This document shows, in pieces, positions 26,255 to 33,995 of a stretch of 64,000 nt of DNA. Both the position numbers and the translations under genes were made by a program. The notes beneath the pieces are model-generated. The model worked only from the letters and a program-made list of their open reading frames with translations. It ran no database searches and was not told the origin of the DNA. The stretch lies in contig NZ_CP080997.1 in the NCBI RefSeq assembly GCF_019645815.1, forward strand, positions 1,864,880 to 1,928,879, given 5' to 3'. Position 1 is the first letter of the stretch. Each line of letters starts with the position of its first letter. This DNA is from Mycolicibacter heraklionensis. Lineage in GTDB: Bacteria > Actinomycetota > Actinomycetes > Mycobacteriales > Mycobacteriaceae.

Positions 26255-26407
26255 TCAGTGCTCGTCGTAGTGGTCGCCGTGAGCGGCGTGACGATGACCA
26301 TCGTGAAGGTAGTCCACGTGGTCGCCGTGCTGAATTGCCTCATGGCCGCAGTCGGGGCCGTGGGTGTGTTCGGTGTGGGTGTGGGTCTGGTGCTCTGTCG
26401 TGTTCAT
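26255..26407 (-). CDS. Histidine-rich 50-residue peptide (putative metal-binding)
   Basis: A 50-residue peptide containing 14 histidines and one cysteine, with segments EHTHGPDCGHEAI, HGDHVDYLHDGH and HGDHYDEH. Proteins of this kind in mycobacteria are sometimes labelled zinc transporter permease in databases, although there is no membrane segment. A zinc or nickel buffering role is more reasonable, but unproven. The ATG at 26407 was chosen; an in-frame start at 26443 would add a poorly conserved-looking leader across the operator-like DNA. The upstream DNA is unusually AT-rich, as expected for a metalloregulated promoter. Confidence 0.7.
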   Translation of the reverse strand: MNTTEHQTHTHTEHTHGPDCGHEAIQHGDHVDYLHDGHRHAAHGDHYDEH

Positions 26408-26426
26408 GGTGGTAACCATACAGAAC

Positions 26427-26446
26427 ATATGCAGACATTGCAATAT
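26427..26446 (-). promoter_or_regulatory. AT-rich imperfect inverted repeat upstream of the histidine-rich peptide
   Basis: ATATGCA-GACAT-TGCAATAT, an imperfect inverted repeat 20-39 bases upstream of the peptide start. ArsR/SmtB-class metal sensors bind AT-rich inverted repeats of this general type (family knowledge). The remaining intergenic DNA up to the tRNA (26447-26694) shows only a short CCGGCG-TTT-CGCCGG hairpin and no convincing gene. Confidence 0.4.
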
Positions 26447-26694
26447 AAAGATGTTAGGCGGCCATTGGCGCGTGACGTTGCGGAAGGGCCCGGCGTTTCG
26501 CCGGCCGTGGATCAGCCGAATGTTGTGGCCGGGAAGTCAACCGCGATGGCCGGCGGGCAGCTCCCCGCCAGCGCGGCCGACACCGGATGCGAAGTCGTCG
26601 ACGAAAGATCATGACGGCGCGGATCGGGGCCGGCGGCGCATGGAGACGCTGCTGGCGCGGCATGGCACGATGGTTCCCGCGCGCATGCGTATCA

Positions 26695-26768
26695 GGGGCG
26701 GTAGCTCAGTTGGTTAGAGCCGTGGACTCATAATCCATTGGTCGCGGGTTCGAGCCCCGCCCGCCCTA
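26695..26768 (+). tRNA. tRNA with CAT anticodon (elongator tRNA-Met, or lysidine-type tRNA-Ile2)
   Basis: A complete 74-base cloverleaf. The acceptor GGGGCGG pairs with CCGCCCT (G1-T72 wobble), and the discriminator is A73. The D-arm is GCTC ... GAGC with AGTTGGTTA, the anticodon arm TGGA-CTCATAA-TCCA, and the T-arm GCGGG-TTCGAGC-CCCGC. The anticodon is CAT. The lack of initiator features (three G-C pairs in the anticodon stem and an unpaired 1-72) rules against tRNA-fMet. Met versus Ile2 cannot be decided by eye. CCA is not encoded. The last bases form the start of a 12-bp tandem duplication. Confidence 0.93.
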
Positions 26769-26787
26769 CTACGAGCCCTACTACGAG
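26764..26787. repeat. Exact 12-bp tandem duplication starting in the tRNA 3' end
   Basis: CCCTACTACGAG at 26764-26775 is repeated exactly at 26776-26787. The first copy begins inside the tRNA acceptor strand. It could be a slippage product, or a remnant of integration at the tRNA 3' end; no integrase is nearby. Confidence 0.9.
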
Positions 26788-26805
26788 TCGCTCTCTAAGT
26801 GGAGC

Positions 26806-26840
26806 TGAGCCGTGCGACCGCACCGCAACCGCACGGCTCA
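26806..26840. terminator. Hairpin terminator between the tRNA and the PE-PPE-like gene
   Basis: A perfect 11-bp stem, TGAGCCGTGCG (26806-26816) with CGCACGGCTCA (26830-26840), and a 13-base loop. It lies 37 bases after the tRNA and 16 bases beyond the stop of the convergent PE-PPE-like gene, so it could act in both directions. Confidence 0.75.
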
Positions 26841-26856
26841 ACGCCCGATCTAGAAA

Positions 26857-27618
26857 TCACACCGCAAAGAACGAATTGAACAGCGCTTGGATCAGGTCGC
26901 CGGTGTCGAGTGTGGGAATCTCGTTGAACGTGGTCAGCCCGTCGACAACCGATGTGGCCGAGTCGATTTGGTCTGGCGTCAACCCGAGGTAGACCTGATG
27001 CAGTGCCAGCCCGTACAGCAGGTCCTGCCAACTGGTGTTCCCGAACAGCAGGTCCCACCAACTCTTGCCCAAGTTGTCCGCGAAGACGTCGCCCTGGATG
27101 TTGAACACTTCGGTGGGGTAGAGGTCGGTGGGGACGGCGGCGGGGTTGGCGCCGAGCATCACGAAACGCAAAGCGTCGGTGGGCACTCCGGCATCAGCGA
27201 GTTGCTCCTGGGCGTAGGAGGCGATCAGGCTGCTCTGGGAGTAGGTGAAAATGGTCAGCGGGTCGCTGCACGCGCCGGAGGCGTCGCAGCCCATCTCGCC
27301 GGCGTTGTAGTCGGCGAGGATCGCGTCGACGAGGATGGTTTGACCCTGCGGGACGCTCTCAAGGAAGTCCCAACTGTTGGGGATGCTCAGCGCCACGGAA
27401 GACGCGACGGTGCCGCCATAACCGAGCGGATCGAGGTACAGGTCGATCCCGTTGCTGATGTAGTTGGCAGTCGGTGTGGCGATGCCCGTTGGGCCCAGGA
27501 CCAACGCGTCGGTTGAGCCGTAGAGGAAGTCGTACTGGTTATCGTTGGCGGCGTTGGCTGCACCGGCGAACGCCAACGCGGCGCCACACAGTGCGACGCC
27601 GAAGATGATTTGCTTCAT
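26857..27618 (-). CDS. Secreted PE-PPE-domain-like serine hydrolase
   Basis: Exported protein of 253 residues. A classical signal peptide covers residues 1-23, with a probable cut after AANA. The rest resembles the PE-PPE C-terminal domain (cutinase/lipase-like alpha/beta fold), here without any PE or PPE leader. The likely nucleophile lies in TYSQSS (Ser127), where members usually have GYSQS; the first glycine is Thr here. Family members hydrolyse short to medium acyl esters (family knowledge). AAGGGGG lies five bases before the ATG at 27618. It could act on envelope lipids or host esters. No secretion partner gene is adjacent. Confidence 0.65.
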   Translation of the reverse strand: MKQIIFGVALCGAALAFAGAANAANDNQYDFLYGSTDALVLGPTGIATPTANYISNGIDLYLDPLGYGGTVASSVALSIPNSWDFLESVPQGQTILVDAILADYNAGEMGCDASGACSDPLTIFTYSQSSLIASYAQEQLADAGVPTDALRFVMLGANPAAVPTDLYPTEVFNIQGDVFADNLGKSWWDLLFGNTSWQDLLYGLALHQVYLGLTPDQIDSATSVVDGLTTFNEIPTLDTGDLIQALFNSFFAV

Positions 27619-28084
27619 CGAACCCCCTTGTTCGTAGCGATCACTGGTGATGTCGCCAAGCTGATTGCACGGCAGGCGATTACGTCTTCCGACCTGCCCC
27701 CAGCAGATGTCGGATCGTAGGCTGTGCAGTCAGTTGGCAACTGACAGGATTATTGCAAGTAGCGTCAATTTCCGTCTTTGGATTTGAAAGATTCGCTGAA
27801 TGAAACCGGCAACGTCCGGCCCGTTGATGTGCTAAAGGAGTCAGCGGGCGGGAATAAGAAGACTTAGGTGCGCATCTGGGGACTCAAACCAAGGACGGCC
27901 GTGCCGCTACTCACCCGTTCATTGCCATGCGCCCCGCGGCCAAACTGCCCCGTTGCCGGCGCTCGCCACGTCTCCGGCGGCCCCCATTGGCGGTCGCCCG
28001 GCTCGCACGCGGCGTGCCCAAAAATCACCCATTCCCGCGGTTGACCAGCGTGCCCAGAGTTACCGTAGTGGCTCCAGTCATGAA
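27619..28084. other. 466-base intergenic region with a 17-bp palindrome
   Basis: A divergent region between the PE-PPE-like and the porin-like genes. It contains GTCAGTTG-G-CAACTGAC (27729-27745, 8-bp arms with one central base), 111 bases upstream of the PE-PPE-like start. The segment 27746-27870 is relatively AT-rich. No convincing small gene was found. An in-frame upstream extension of the following gene (from 27953) is possible but unlikely. Confidence 0.5.
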
Positions 28085-28975
28085 ATGAGTGTTGTGGGAT
28101 CAGTCAGGCACCCCGGTATCACCGTCGGCATCGCAGCATTGGCCGCGGGAACCCTCATCGCGACGCCGTCGGTGGCGCCGCCGCCCGACGATGTCGTGCG
28201 CGCGGTCGACCTGACGGCCAGTCCCTTCGACCCATATGTGGACCTGATTACCAACACCTTCAACAATCTGGGCACTATCGGCGCGCACTGGCTGGACGAC
28301 CCGCTGCCCACGGTGGTCCAGCTGGCCACCAACTGGTTCGACTACGCGCAGACGACGTTCAATTTGCTCGGCGCCACCGCCCAGTCCTTCGTCGACGGAG
28401 TTATCAACCTGCCCGGCCAGCTCGAAACGCTGTTCGACGCCATCTCGTCCAGCGATATCACCGCGGCGCTGGGGCAGGGCATCATCATCGTGCTGAGTAT
28501 CTTTCCGGTCGCCGGTCTGGTGGATCACCTGCTGGCGATTCCCTACAACATCGTCGGCAATGTCGTGAACGCGTCTATGGCCACCCTGCACGCATTGCAG
28601 GTGCCGGTCGGCCTTGCCGCGCTGAGCTCCGTGCAGGCCGTCGTCGCCGAGTTCGAGACGGTGGCCCGCAACATCGTCGACGACGTGTCGGCCGGGGACA
28701 TCACCGGCGCACTGTTCGGACTGATCGGCGCACCGGCGGAACTCCTCAACGCCTATCTCAACAGTGAAATCCCGGGCCTCGCCGGCCTCCTCGCGCCCTT
28801 CGAGGATGTGAACCAAACGGGTTTTGTCGATGCCCTGGTGAATTTTCTGCCCCGTGCCGTCGCCGAGTCGATCGGCGCCCCGTCCGCCCCGATCAATGAT
28901 CCGCTGCCGCCGGATCTCGGCGACTTCGTCATGGGCGACTCGGTGCAGCCGAGCGCTCTACTGCCGGATTTCTGA
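28085..28975 (+). CDS. Exported mycobacterial protein, possibly porin-like (GjpA type)
   Basis: A 296-residue exported protein. The chosen ATG at 28085 gives a short charged start (MSVVGSVRHPG) and a hydrophobic signal, ITVGIAALAAGTLIATPSVA. The mature part is rich in Leu, Val, Asn, Asp and Pro, with amphipathic helices (FDPYVDLITNTFNNLGTIGAHW). This composition is shared by mycobacterial secreted proteins that databases label outer membrane porin GjpA. I cannot confirm that relation by eye. There are no cysteines and no enzymatic motif. It is possibly in the mycomembrane. The start at 27953 would add an arginine-rich leader before the signal and is rejected. Confidence 0.6.
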   Translation: MSVVGSVRHPGITVGIAALAAGTLIATPSVAPPPDDVVRAVDLTASPFDPYVDLITNTFNNLGTIGAHWLDDPLPTVVQLATNWFDYAQTTFNLLGATAQSFVDGVINLPGQLETLFDAISSSDITAALGQGIIIVLSIFPVAGLVDHLLAIPYNIVGNVVNASMATLHALQVPVGLAALSSVQAVVAEFETVARNIVDDVSAGDITGALFGLIGAPAELLNAYLNSEIPGLAGLLAPFEDVNQTGFVDALVNFLPRAVAESIGAPSAPINDPLPPDLGDFVMGDSVQPSALLPDF

Positions 28976-28989
28976 ACCGTTCGGCGTTT

Positions 28990-29006
28990 GCCACGCCTCG
29001 CGTGGC
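28990..29006 (+). terminator. Weak hairpin after the porin-like gene
   Basis: GCCACG-CCTCG-CGTGGC, a 6-bp stem with a 5-base loop, 14 bases after the stop. No U-run follows. It is a possible weak terminator. Confidence 0.35.
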
Positions 29007-29170
29007 GACCTGCCGGAGTGCGCAGAAGCCAAGTTAATCAGCAAAATTCATTGAGTTCGATCTGTGATCGTGTCGTGTTACGGGTGTGATTCTTGATGCT
29101 CATTGTTACGGAAGTTGCCTGAGTGTTCCGTGAGCGAGTCGGTGTCGTAACCGAATAAGGAGTTTGGTCC

Positions 29171-31234
29171 GTGGTCGATGGGGCGGCAGTTGAGCGTTCT
29201 CGGCGCCACCCCGGGTGGACCGCCACGACGGGGCTCCCAACCCGCCGACTGCGTTGGACCGCGGTAATCGCAGTGCTGTCAGTACTTTCCGTCTGCGCGG
29301 GGGCCGTGCTGGGACTGCCGGGGTCGGCGTCGGCGGCGATCACCCAGGCGCAGAACGTGGTGGCCGTGACCACCACGGCCACCCCGGTGAGTGCCGGACT
29401 GGTTGCCGTCCCGGCTATTCCGACCACCCAGTTCGCCGTCGTCACCCCACCTGCACACGGCACGGCGACCATCAGCGGCGCTACCTTCACTTACACGCCG
29501 GCCAATGGGTTTGTCGGTACCGATGCCTTCAGCTACGCCACGACCGACGGCGCGACGGTCTCGACGCCGGCCACCGTCGGCATCCAAGTCATGTCGCCCG
29601 ATTCGGCGCCGCCGTCACTGGCGACCGCCTGCACCGACCTGGGCCCGGCCTTCACCCCGGTATGCACAGCGATCGGCGACGTCACCGACCCGCTGGTGCA
29701 GGCCTGCAGCACGGTGGGCTCGGTCGACGCGTGCAGCTGGTTCGGTGGCAACAAGCACGGACTGATCAGCGCCTGCTTTGACGTCGCCACCGGGCAACTG
29801 GCCGTGACGTGCAAGACGCTCGACACCGCGGCGCAACTGGTGGCCAGCCAGTGCCGAGTGGTCAACGGTCCGATCGACTATTGCGCGCTGCGCAGCGGCA
29901 GCCCCATCGGCGACCGCTCCGTGCAGAGCTACCTGGCCGGCCCAGTGCACAAGGCGCTGACCCAGCAGTACCAGCTGAGCTCGACCCTGCCGCTGGGGGA
30001 GGCCCAGATACCGGCGACGCACAACTCGTTCAACTACACCAACGCCAACATCCCACCCACCTTGTCGGGTATGGACCCCGACCAGCTGTATTCGTTGGTC
30101 AACCAACTCGACTTGGACATGCGGTTCATCGAGCTCGACCTGCACTGGTACCCCAGCCTGGGCGCCCCCGGCGGCTACGCGCCGATCTTGTGCCACGGCT
30201 TCGACAACCACCTGGGCTGCACCTTCGAACGGACCGCGGCCTCCGGCTTGCAAGAGATCCGGCGCTGGTTGGACGCCCACCCCGACCAGGTGATCGTCCT
30301 CTACATCGAGAATCGGCTCGACGACCCGGTCGACGACATCAGCAAGTCGCTGCCGGCCGGGGCCGCGGTCATCGAGAGCACGCTGGGCAATACCTCGGCG
30401 CGGGACCTGTTGTTCCGCCCCGCGCAGGTGCAGCCCGGCTCCTCCTGCGACACCCAGCCGATACCGCTGGGTGTGTCCATGGCCCAGATCCTCGCGAGCG
30501 GCAAGCAGGTGCTGCTCTATACCAACAGCGGTTGTGGCCACGACGCGGCGTGGGACGCGCTCGGCTTCAACGACAGCAACGTGCAGGAGAAGGGGATGCC
30601 TGTGACCGTGCAGTTCCCTGACTGCTATTTCACCAGGGCACAGTTCGAGAGCTCCTATACGCGGTTCTTCGACTCCAACACCCTGGTCGACGTGCTCGCC
30701 GGCGGCGGCAATGCCCAGCCGATGACGGCCGACCAGATCCACGAGATGATGCGCTGCGGCGCCAACGCGCCGGGCCCGAACTTCGTGGACCCGCACGCCG
30801 ATCAGCTGGCGGGCTTCGTGTGGAGCTGGTCTTATGGTCAACCGCTGTCCAGCCCCGCCCAGCAGTGCGCAGTGCACAACGGCGACGGCCGCTTCCAGGC
30901 CGAGGCATGCGGCCAGTTCCTGCCCTACGCCTGCCAGGCCCCCGACGGCTGGCACATCAGCAGCGGCGCCGGCCAATTCGGCGGTGGCGCCCTCGCGTGC
31001 GTGGGCCAGGGCGCCTTCGCGGTACCCCGTACCGGATACCAGAACGAACTGCTCAAGGCCGCCAAAGCCCAGGCCGGCGTTGACCGGGTCTGGCTGGCTT
31101 ACACCGCGGGCAACGACGGCAACTGGACTATGGGAGCAACGCCACCAGCGGCGCCGTCGGCTCCAGTCACACCGAGCCTGCCGCCGATGCTGGCGTCAGT
31201 ACCCGCCCCGCTGTTTCCGGGGAGGGTGTCATGA
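29171..31234 (+). CDS. Secreted PLC-like phosphodiesterase with N-terminal cadherin-like domain
   Basis: A 687-residue exported protein. The twin-arginine-free signal lies at ~25-55 (RRLRWTAVIAVLSVLSV, cut near GSASA). Residues ~65-140 form a Big_9/cadherin-like beta domain (TPPAHGTATISGATFTYTPA). A cysteine-rich linker leads to a PI-PLC-like TIM-barrel: catalytic His in PATHNSFNY (H284), acidic ELDLHWY, and a second His in the LCHGFDNH region. The C-terminal segment (EACGQFLPYACQAPDGWHI) resembles a short lectin-like fold. The probable activity is cleavage of a phosphodiester or a related cyclic reaction on envelope lipids. The GTG at 29171 has AAGGAG eight bases upstream. Confidence 0.75.
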   Translation: MVDGAAVERSRRHPGWTATTGLPTRRLRWTAVIAVLSVLSVCAGAVLGLPGSASAAITQAQNVVAVTTTATPVSAGLVAVPAIPTTQFAVVTPPAHGTATISGATFTYTPANGFVGTDAFSYATTDGATVSTPATVGIQVMSPDSAPPSLATACTDLGPAFTPVCTAIGDVTDPLVQACSTVGSVDACSWFGGNKHGLISACFDVATGQLAVTCKTLDTAAQLVASQCRVVNGPIDYCALRSGSPIGDRSVQSYLAGPVHKALTQQYQLSSTLPLGEAQIPATHNSFNYTNANIPPTLSGMDPDQLYSLVNQLDLDMRFIELDLHWYPSLGAPGGYAPILCHGFDNHLGCTFERTAASGLQEIRRWLDAHPDQVIVLYIENRLDDPVDDISKSLPAGAAVIESTLGNTSARDLLFRPAQVQPGSSCDTQPIPLGVSMAQILASGKQVLLYTNSGCGHDAAWDALGFNDSNVQEKGMPVTVQFPDCYFTRAQFESSYTRFFDSNTLVDVLAGGGNAQPMTADQIHEMMRCGANAPGPNFVDPHADQLAGFVWSWSYGQPLSSPAQQCAVHNGDGRFQAEACGQFLPYACQAPDGWHISSGAGQFGGGALACVGQGAFAVPRTGYQNELLKAAKAQAGVDRVWLAYTAGNDGNWTMGATPPAAPSAPVTPSLPPMLASVPAPLFPGRVS

Positions 31235-31283
31235 CCACTGCTCGGGCTGTCTGCTCCGTTGCGGCCCGCTGATCGCCGGTGCC

Positions 31284-31910
31284 TTACAGGCCGACGAGCT
31301 CCAGCAGACTGTCGCCCACCAGGGCCGGAACACCGAGGAAGACCATTGCGGGTAGGAAGACGAACAGGCTGTCCAGGCCCGCGAACGTGTGGTACAGACT
31401 GTCAGCGATCTCCAGAGCGAAGAGATTCTGGACGCCCGCGCTGATTTCGTAGATGCCGGCTTCGAACATCTCCGTCAGGCTGGGAACCAGCGAAGACCAG
31501 TCTGTGAACGGCGGGTTGACAGCGAAATCCCCCGCGAAGGCCAGGTAGCCCCCGAAATCCTGGCCCAGCACGCCGCCCACGGCAGCCACCAGGATGTTCT
31601 CCGGGATGGCCGGCAAGATATTCGCCACTGCTGGGGTGAAGTTGCCGACCGCGCCGAGCAGGTCCAGGTTGAACAGGTCTGTCAGACCTTGCTGGAAATC
31701 GCTGGCAGCCAGTTCGAAGTTGGTTTGCAGGGCCGGGAACAGATCCGCGGCCGCGGCCGCGGAACCGGCGAAGTCGGTGAGCTCGACTGCGGCGGTCGTT
31801 AGCTGGACGCCAGCCTGCTGCATGTGGGGGGCAGCGGGGACGGCGGCGATGAGGCCGGCGCTTGCGACGGCGACGGCAACGGCGGCGTGGGCGCGACGAG
31901 TGTGTTCCAT
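31284..31910 (-). CDS. Exported hypothetical mycobacterial protein
   Basis: A 208-residue protein with a signal peptide at residues 1-27 (AVAVAVASAGLIAAVPAA). The mature chain is strongly hydrophobic and helical with no cysteine or catalytic motif (NFELAASDFQQGLTDLFNLD, PAVANILPAIPENILVAAVGG). In composition it resembles the exported protein at 28085-28975 and may be a distant relative. The C-terminal third contains a possible membrane segment (SLFVFLPAMVFLGVPALVG). Function unknown. The ATG at 31910 is the natural start. It diverges from the esterase operon across a 197-base region holding several inverted repeats. Confidence 0.65.
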   Translation of the reverse strand: MEHTRRAHAAVAVAVASAGLIAAVPAAPHMQQAGVQLTTAAVELTDFAGSAAAAADLFPALQTNFELAASDFQQGLTDLFNLDLLGAVGNFTPAVANILPAIPENILVAAVGGVLGQDFGGYLAFAGDFAVNPPFTDWSSLVPSLTEMFEAGIYEISAGVQNLFALEIADSLYHTFAGLDSLFVFLPAMVFLGVPALVGDSLLELVGL

Positions 31911-31933
31911 GGGATCCCCCCGATCAAGTTAAC

Positions 31934-32011
31934 GGAAATATTTTCCCTTTTCAGGACGATAGCGTGAGCTGATGCTGAGCGCAATATAAAATTCAATTGG
32001 GTAACGCTCAG
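31934..32011. promoter_or_regulatory. Two inverted repeats in the divergent region before the esterase operon
   Basis: GGAAA-TAT-TTTCC at 31934-31946, and CTGAGCG (31975-31981) with CGCTCAG (32005-32011) around a 23-base AT-rich spacer. Both are perfect. They lie between the exported-protein gene and the esterase operon, close to the former's start. The spacer could hold a -10 region. Function is inferred only from symmetry. Confidence 0.35.
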
Positions 32012-32064
32012 GAGCGTCGGCTGGTTGGCGCCCGCTCGCCGGCCCGCACTTCTACACCGTCAAC

Positions 32065-32086
32065 CGTGCCATTGACAAATGGCACG
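32065..32086. promoter_or_regulatory. 9-bp-arm palindrome, probable operator of the esterase-monooxygenase operon
   Basis: CGTGCCATT-GACA-AATGGCACG, perfect arms of 9 bases with a 4-base centre. It ends 21 bases before the preferred esterase start at 32108, a usual place for a repressor site. The cluster encodes a MerR-family regulator at 36422-37192, a possible ligand, although MerR operators usually sit between -35 and -10 with longer spacing. A TetR protein encoded elsewhere is equally possible. Confidence 0.55.
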
Positions 32087-32107
32087 ATTGCTGGTGTTGT
32101 GTGTGCC

Positions 32108-33100
32108 GTGACGGATCCGGATGGTTCGACCCTGCCGCCAGTACCCACCCGCGCATCGACGCGCGCCGTGGTTGCGGCCACGTCCACGCGCTGGACGTTG
32201 CACGTTCTCAACAACATGATTCCGATGAATCGACCGGGCATCGCGTTCGCGCGCGGACTGATCGCCAGCATTATGGGAACGCTCGGTTCGATGCCGACCG
32301 GCACCAGGGTCATGCCGGTGCGCGACGCGGGGGTGCGTGGCGAATGGGTGCTCGGGCCCGGCGTCGAGTTCGGCCGGCGGGCCGGTTACTACGTGCATGG
32401 CAGCGGATACGTGCTGTGCTCGACGCGGACTCACCGCAAGCTGGTCGCCAGGCTCTCGGAGGCAACCGGATTGCCGATGTTCTCCGTGGACTACCGGTTG
32501 GCTCCCGAGAACCCGTTCCCCGCAGCCGCCGACGACGTCGAGGCCGGCTACCGGTGGTTGCTGGCCCAGGGGCATGCCGCCTCCGACATCGTGATCGGCG
32601 CGGACTCCGCGGGGGGTCACCTGACCTGCGACATGTTGCTCGCACACGCCGATGAACCGGGCTTCCAGCCGGCCGGTGTGGTGCTGTTCTCGCCGTTGGT
32701 CGACCTCACGCTGAAGCTGGCCGAGCAACAGGAGAAGGTGCGGCGCGACCCCGCGGTGTCGGCGGCCTCAGCCCGCCGACTGGTGCAGCTCTACGTGCGG
32801 GACCAAGACCCCGACAACGTGCGCCTCCGGCTCGATTTCGCCCGGGCCGATCGGCTCCCGCCGGTCTTGACCCAGGTGGGCGGGTTCGAGATGCTCAGCG
32901 CCGACGCGCGCCACCTGGACGCCGAAATACGCCGGAACGGTGGAGTCAGCACCTTGGAGGTGTGGCCGGGAATGGTGCATGTCTTCCAGGCCCTGCCGCG
33001 ACTGGCCCCGGAGGCCAAGCCCGCGCTGCGCCGCGTGGCGGCCTTCATCGCGGGTGTCTATGCCGACCAGCGATTCGACGAACTCGGGGCGGTGCGCTGA
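32108..33100 (+). CDS. HSL-family alpha/beta hydrolase (esterase/lipase, LipR-like)
   Basis: A 330-residue hormone-sensitive-lipase-type esterase. The oxyanion motif is YVHGSGY (residues 96-101; the usual form is HGGG), the nucleophile is in GADSAGG (Ser167), and DYRLAPE is at 128-134. The C-terminal GMVHVFQ supplies the catalytic His. The enzyme is cytoplasmic with no signal peptide. The GTG at 32108 was chosen because the palindrome at 32065-32086 would otherwise fall inside the gene; an alternative start at 31997 would make 367 residues. It heads the esterase-SDR-diiron-monooxygenase cluster and overlaps the SDR start by one base. Similar gene pairs occur in the mymA region of M. tuberculosis (family knowledge). 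Confidence 0.85.
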   Translation: MTDPDGSTLPPVPTRASTRAVVAATSTRWTLHVLNNMIPMNRPGIAFARGLIASIMGTLGSMPTGTRVMPVRDAGVRGEWVLGPGVEFGRRAGYYVHGSGYVLCSTRTHRKLVARLSEATGLPMFSVDYRLAPENPFPAAADDVEAGYRWLLAQGHAASDIVIGADSAGGHLTCDMLLAHADEPGFQPAGVVLFSPLVDLTLKLAEQQEKVRRDPAVSAASARRLVQLYVRDQDPDNVRLRLDFARADRLPPVLTQVGGFEMLSADARHLDAEIRRNGGVSTLEVWPGMVHVFQALPRLAPEAKPALRRVAAFIAGVYADQRFDELGAVR

Positions 33101-33957
33101 TGTTCGGACTCGACACGGTGCTGTCCCTGTTTCGCAACGATCGGCGGACGGCCAACGCCAAGGCGGTGGTCACCGGCGCCGGCAGCGGCATCGGGCGGTC
33201 GTTCGCGCTGGAGCTGGCTCGTCGGGGCGGAGACGTCATCTGCGCCGACATCAACGCAGAGCGGGCCGCGGAGACGGTGGCGCTGATCGAGCAGCTGCCG
33301 ACCGGGACAGGGCATGCGGTGCAGTGCGATGTGTCCGACCGCGGCGCGATCGAGCTGCTGGCCACTCGCGCCCGGGAGATCTTCGGTGGCCCACCGACCC
33401 TGGTGATCAACAACGCCGGTGTCGGCATCGGCGGAAAGTCAGTCGGCGACATCGGTTTCGAGGACTGGGACTGGGCGCTCGGGATCAACTTGTGGGGCGT
33501 GGTCTACGGCTGCGAGGTGTTCACTCCGTTGCTGCGGGAAGCCGGACGCGGCGGAATCATCAACGTGGCATCGGCCGCAGGATTCGCGGCGGCGCCGTCG
33601 ATGGCGGCCTACAACGTGTCCAAGGCCGGCGTGATGTCGCTGTCGGAGACACTGGCCGCCGAACTGGACGGCACCGACATCGCGGTCACGGTGCTGTGCC
33701 CGACCTTTGTGAAGACCAACGTCTTTCAAGACGGCCGGATCACACCCCGGTCGATGAACCTCAGTCAGCAGCTGGCGCACTGGACCGGACTGTCTGCGGA
33801 CAACGTCGCGGCGCGCACCTTGGACGCGCACGACAGCGGCCGGCTGTATGTGGTGCCGCAACTCGACGCCACGGTCATCTGGCACCTGAAGCGGCACTTC
33901 CCGGAACTCTACGTCCGAGGCACCGGGTTGCTCGCCCGCCTGCTTCCCCAGAACTGA
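33100..33957 (+). CDS. Short-chain dehydrogenase/reductase (SadH-like)
   Basis: A 285-residue classical SDR. The nucleotide-binding glycine motif is TGAGSGIG (25-32), the structural motif NNAG (104-107), the catalytic Ser about 158, and YNVSK gives Tyr171 and Lys175. It probably oxidises or reduces a secondary alcohol or ketone made or used by the neighbouring monooxygenase. ATG 33100 shares one base with the esterase stop (TGATG), so translation is coupled. The longer frame from 32962 lies inside the esterase gene and is a shadow. Confidence 0.88.
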   Translation: MFGLDTVLSLFRNDRRTANAKAVVTGAGSGIGRSFALELARRGGDVICADINAERAAETVALIEQLPTGTGHAVQCDVSDRGAIELLATRAREIFGGPPTLVINNAGVGIGGKSVGDIGFEDWDWALGINLWGVVYGCEVFTPLLREAGRGGIINVASAAGFAAAPSMAAYNVSKAGVMSLSETLAAELDGTDIAVTVLCPTFVKTNVFQDGRITPRSMNLSQQLAHWTGLSADNVAARTLDAHDSGRLYVVPQLDATVIWHLKRHFPELYVRGTGLLARLLPQN

Positions 33958-33995
33958 CCTGCGAATAACGGTCTTGTGAAAGGAAAGAACTGATC

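Noticed and set aside
26447..26694. Possible small gene before the tRNA
   Set aside because: Open frames here have no ribosome site, no family-like composition and no typical third-position GC pattern.
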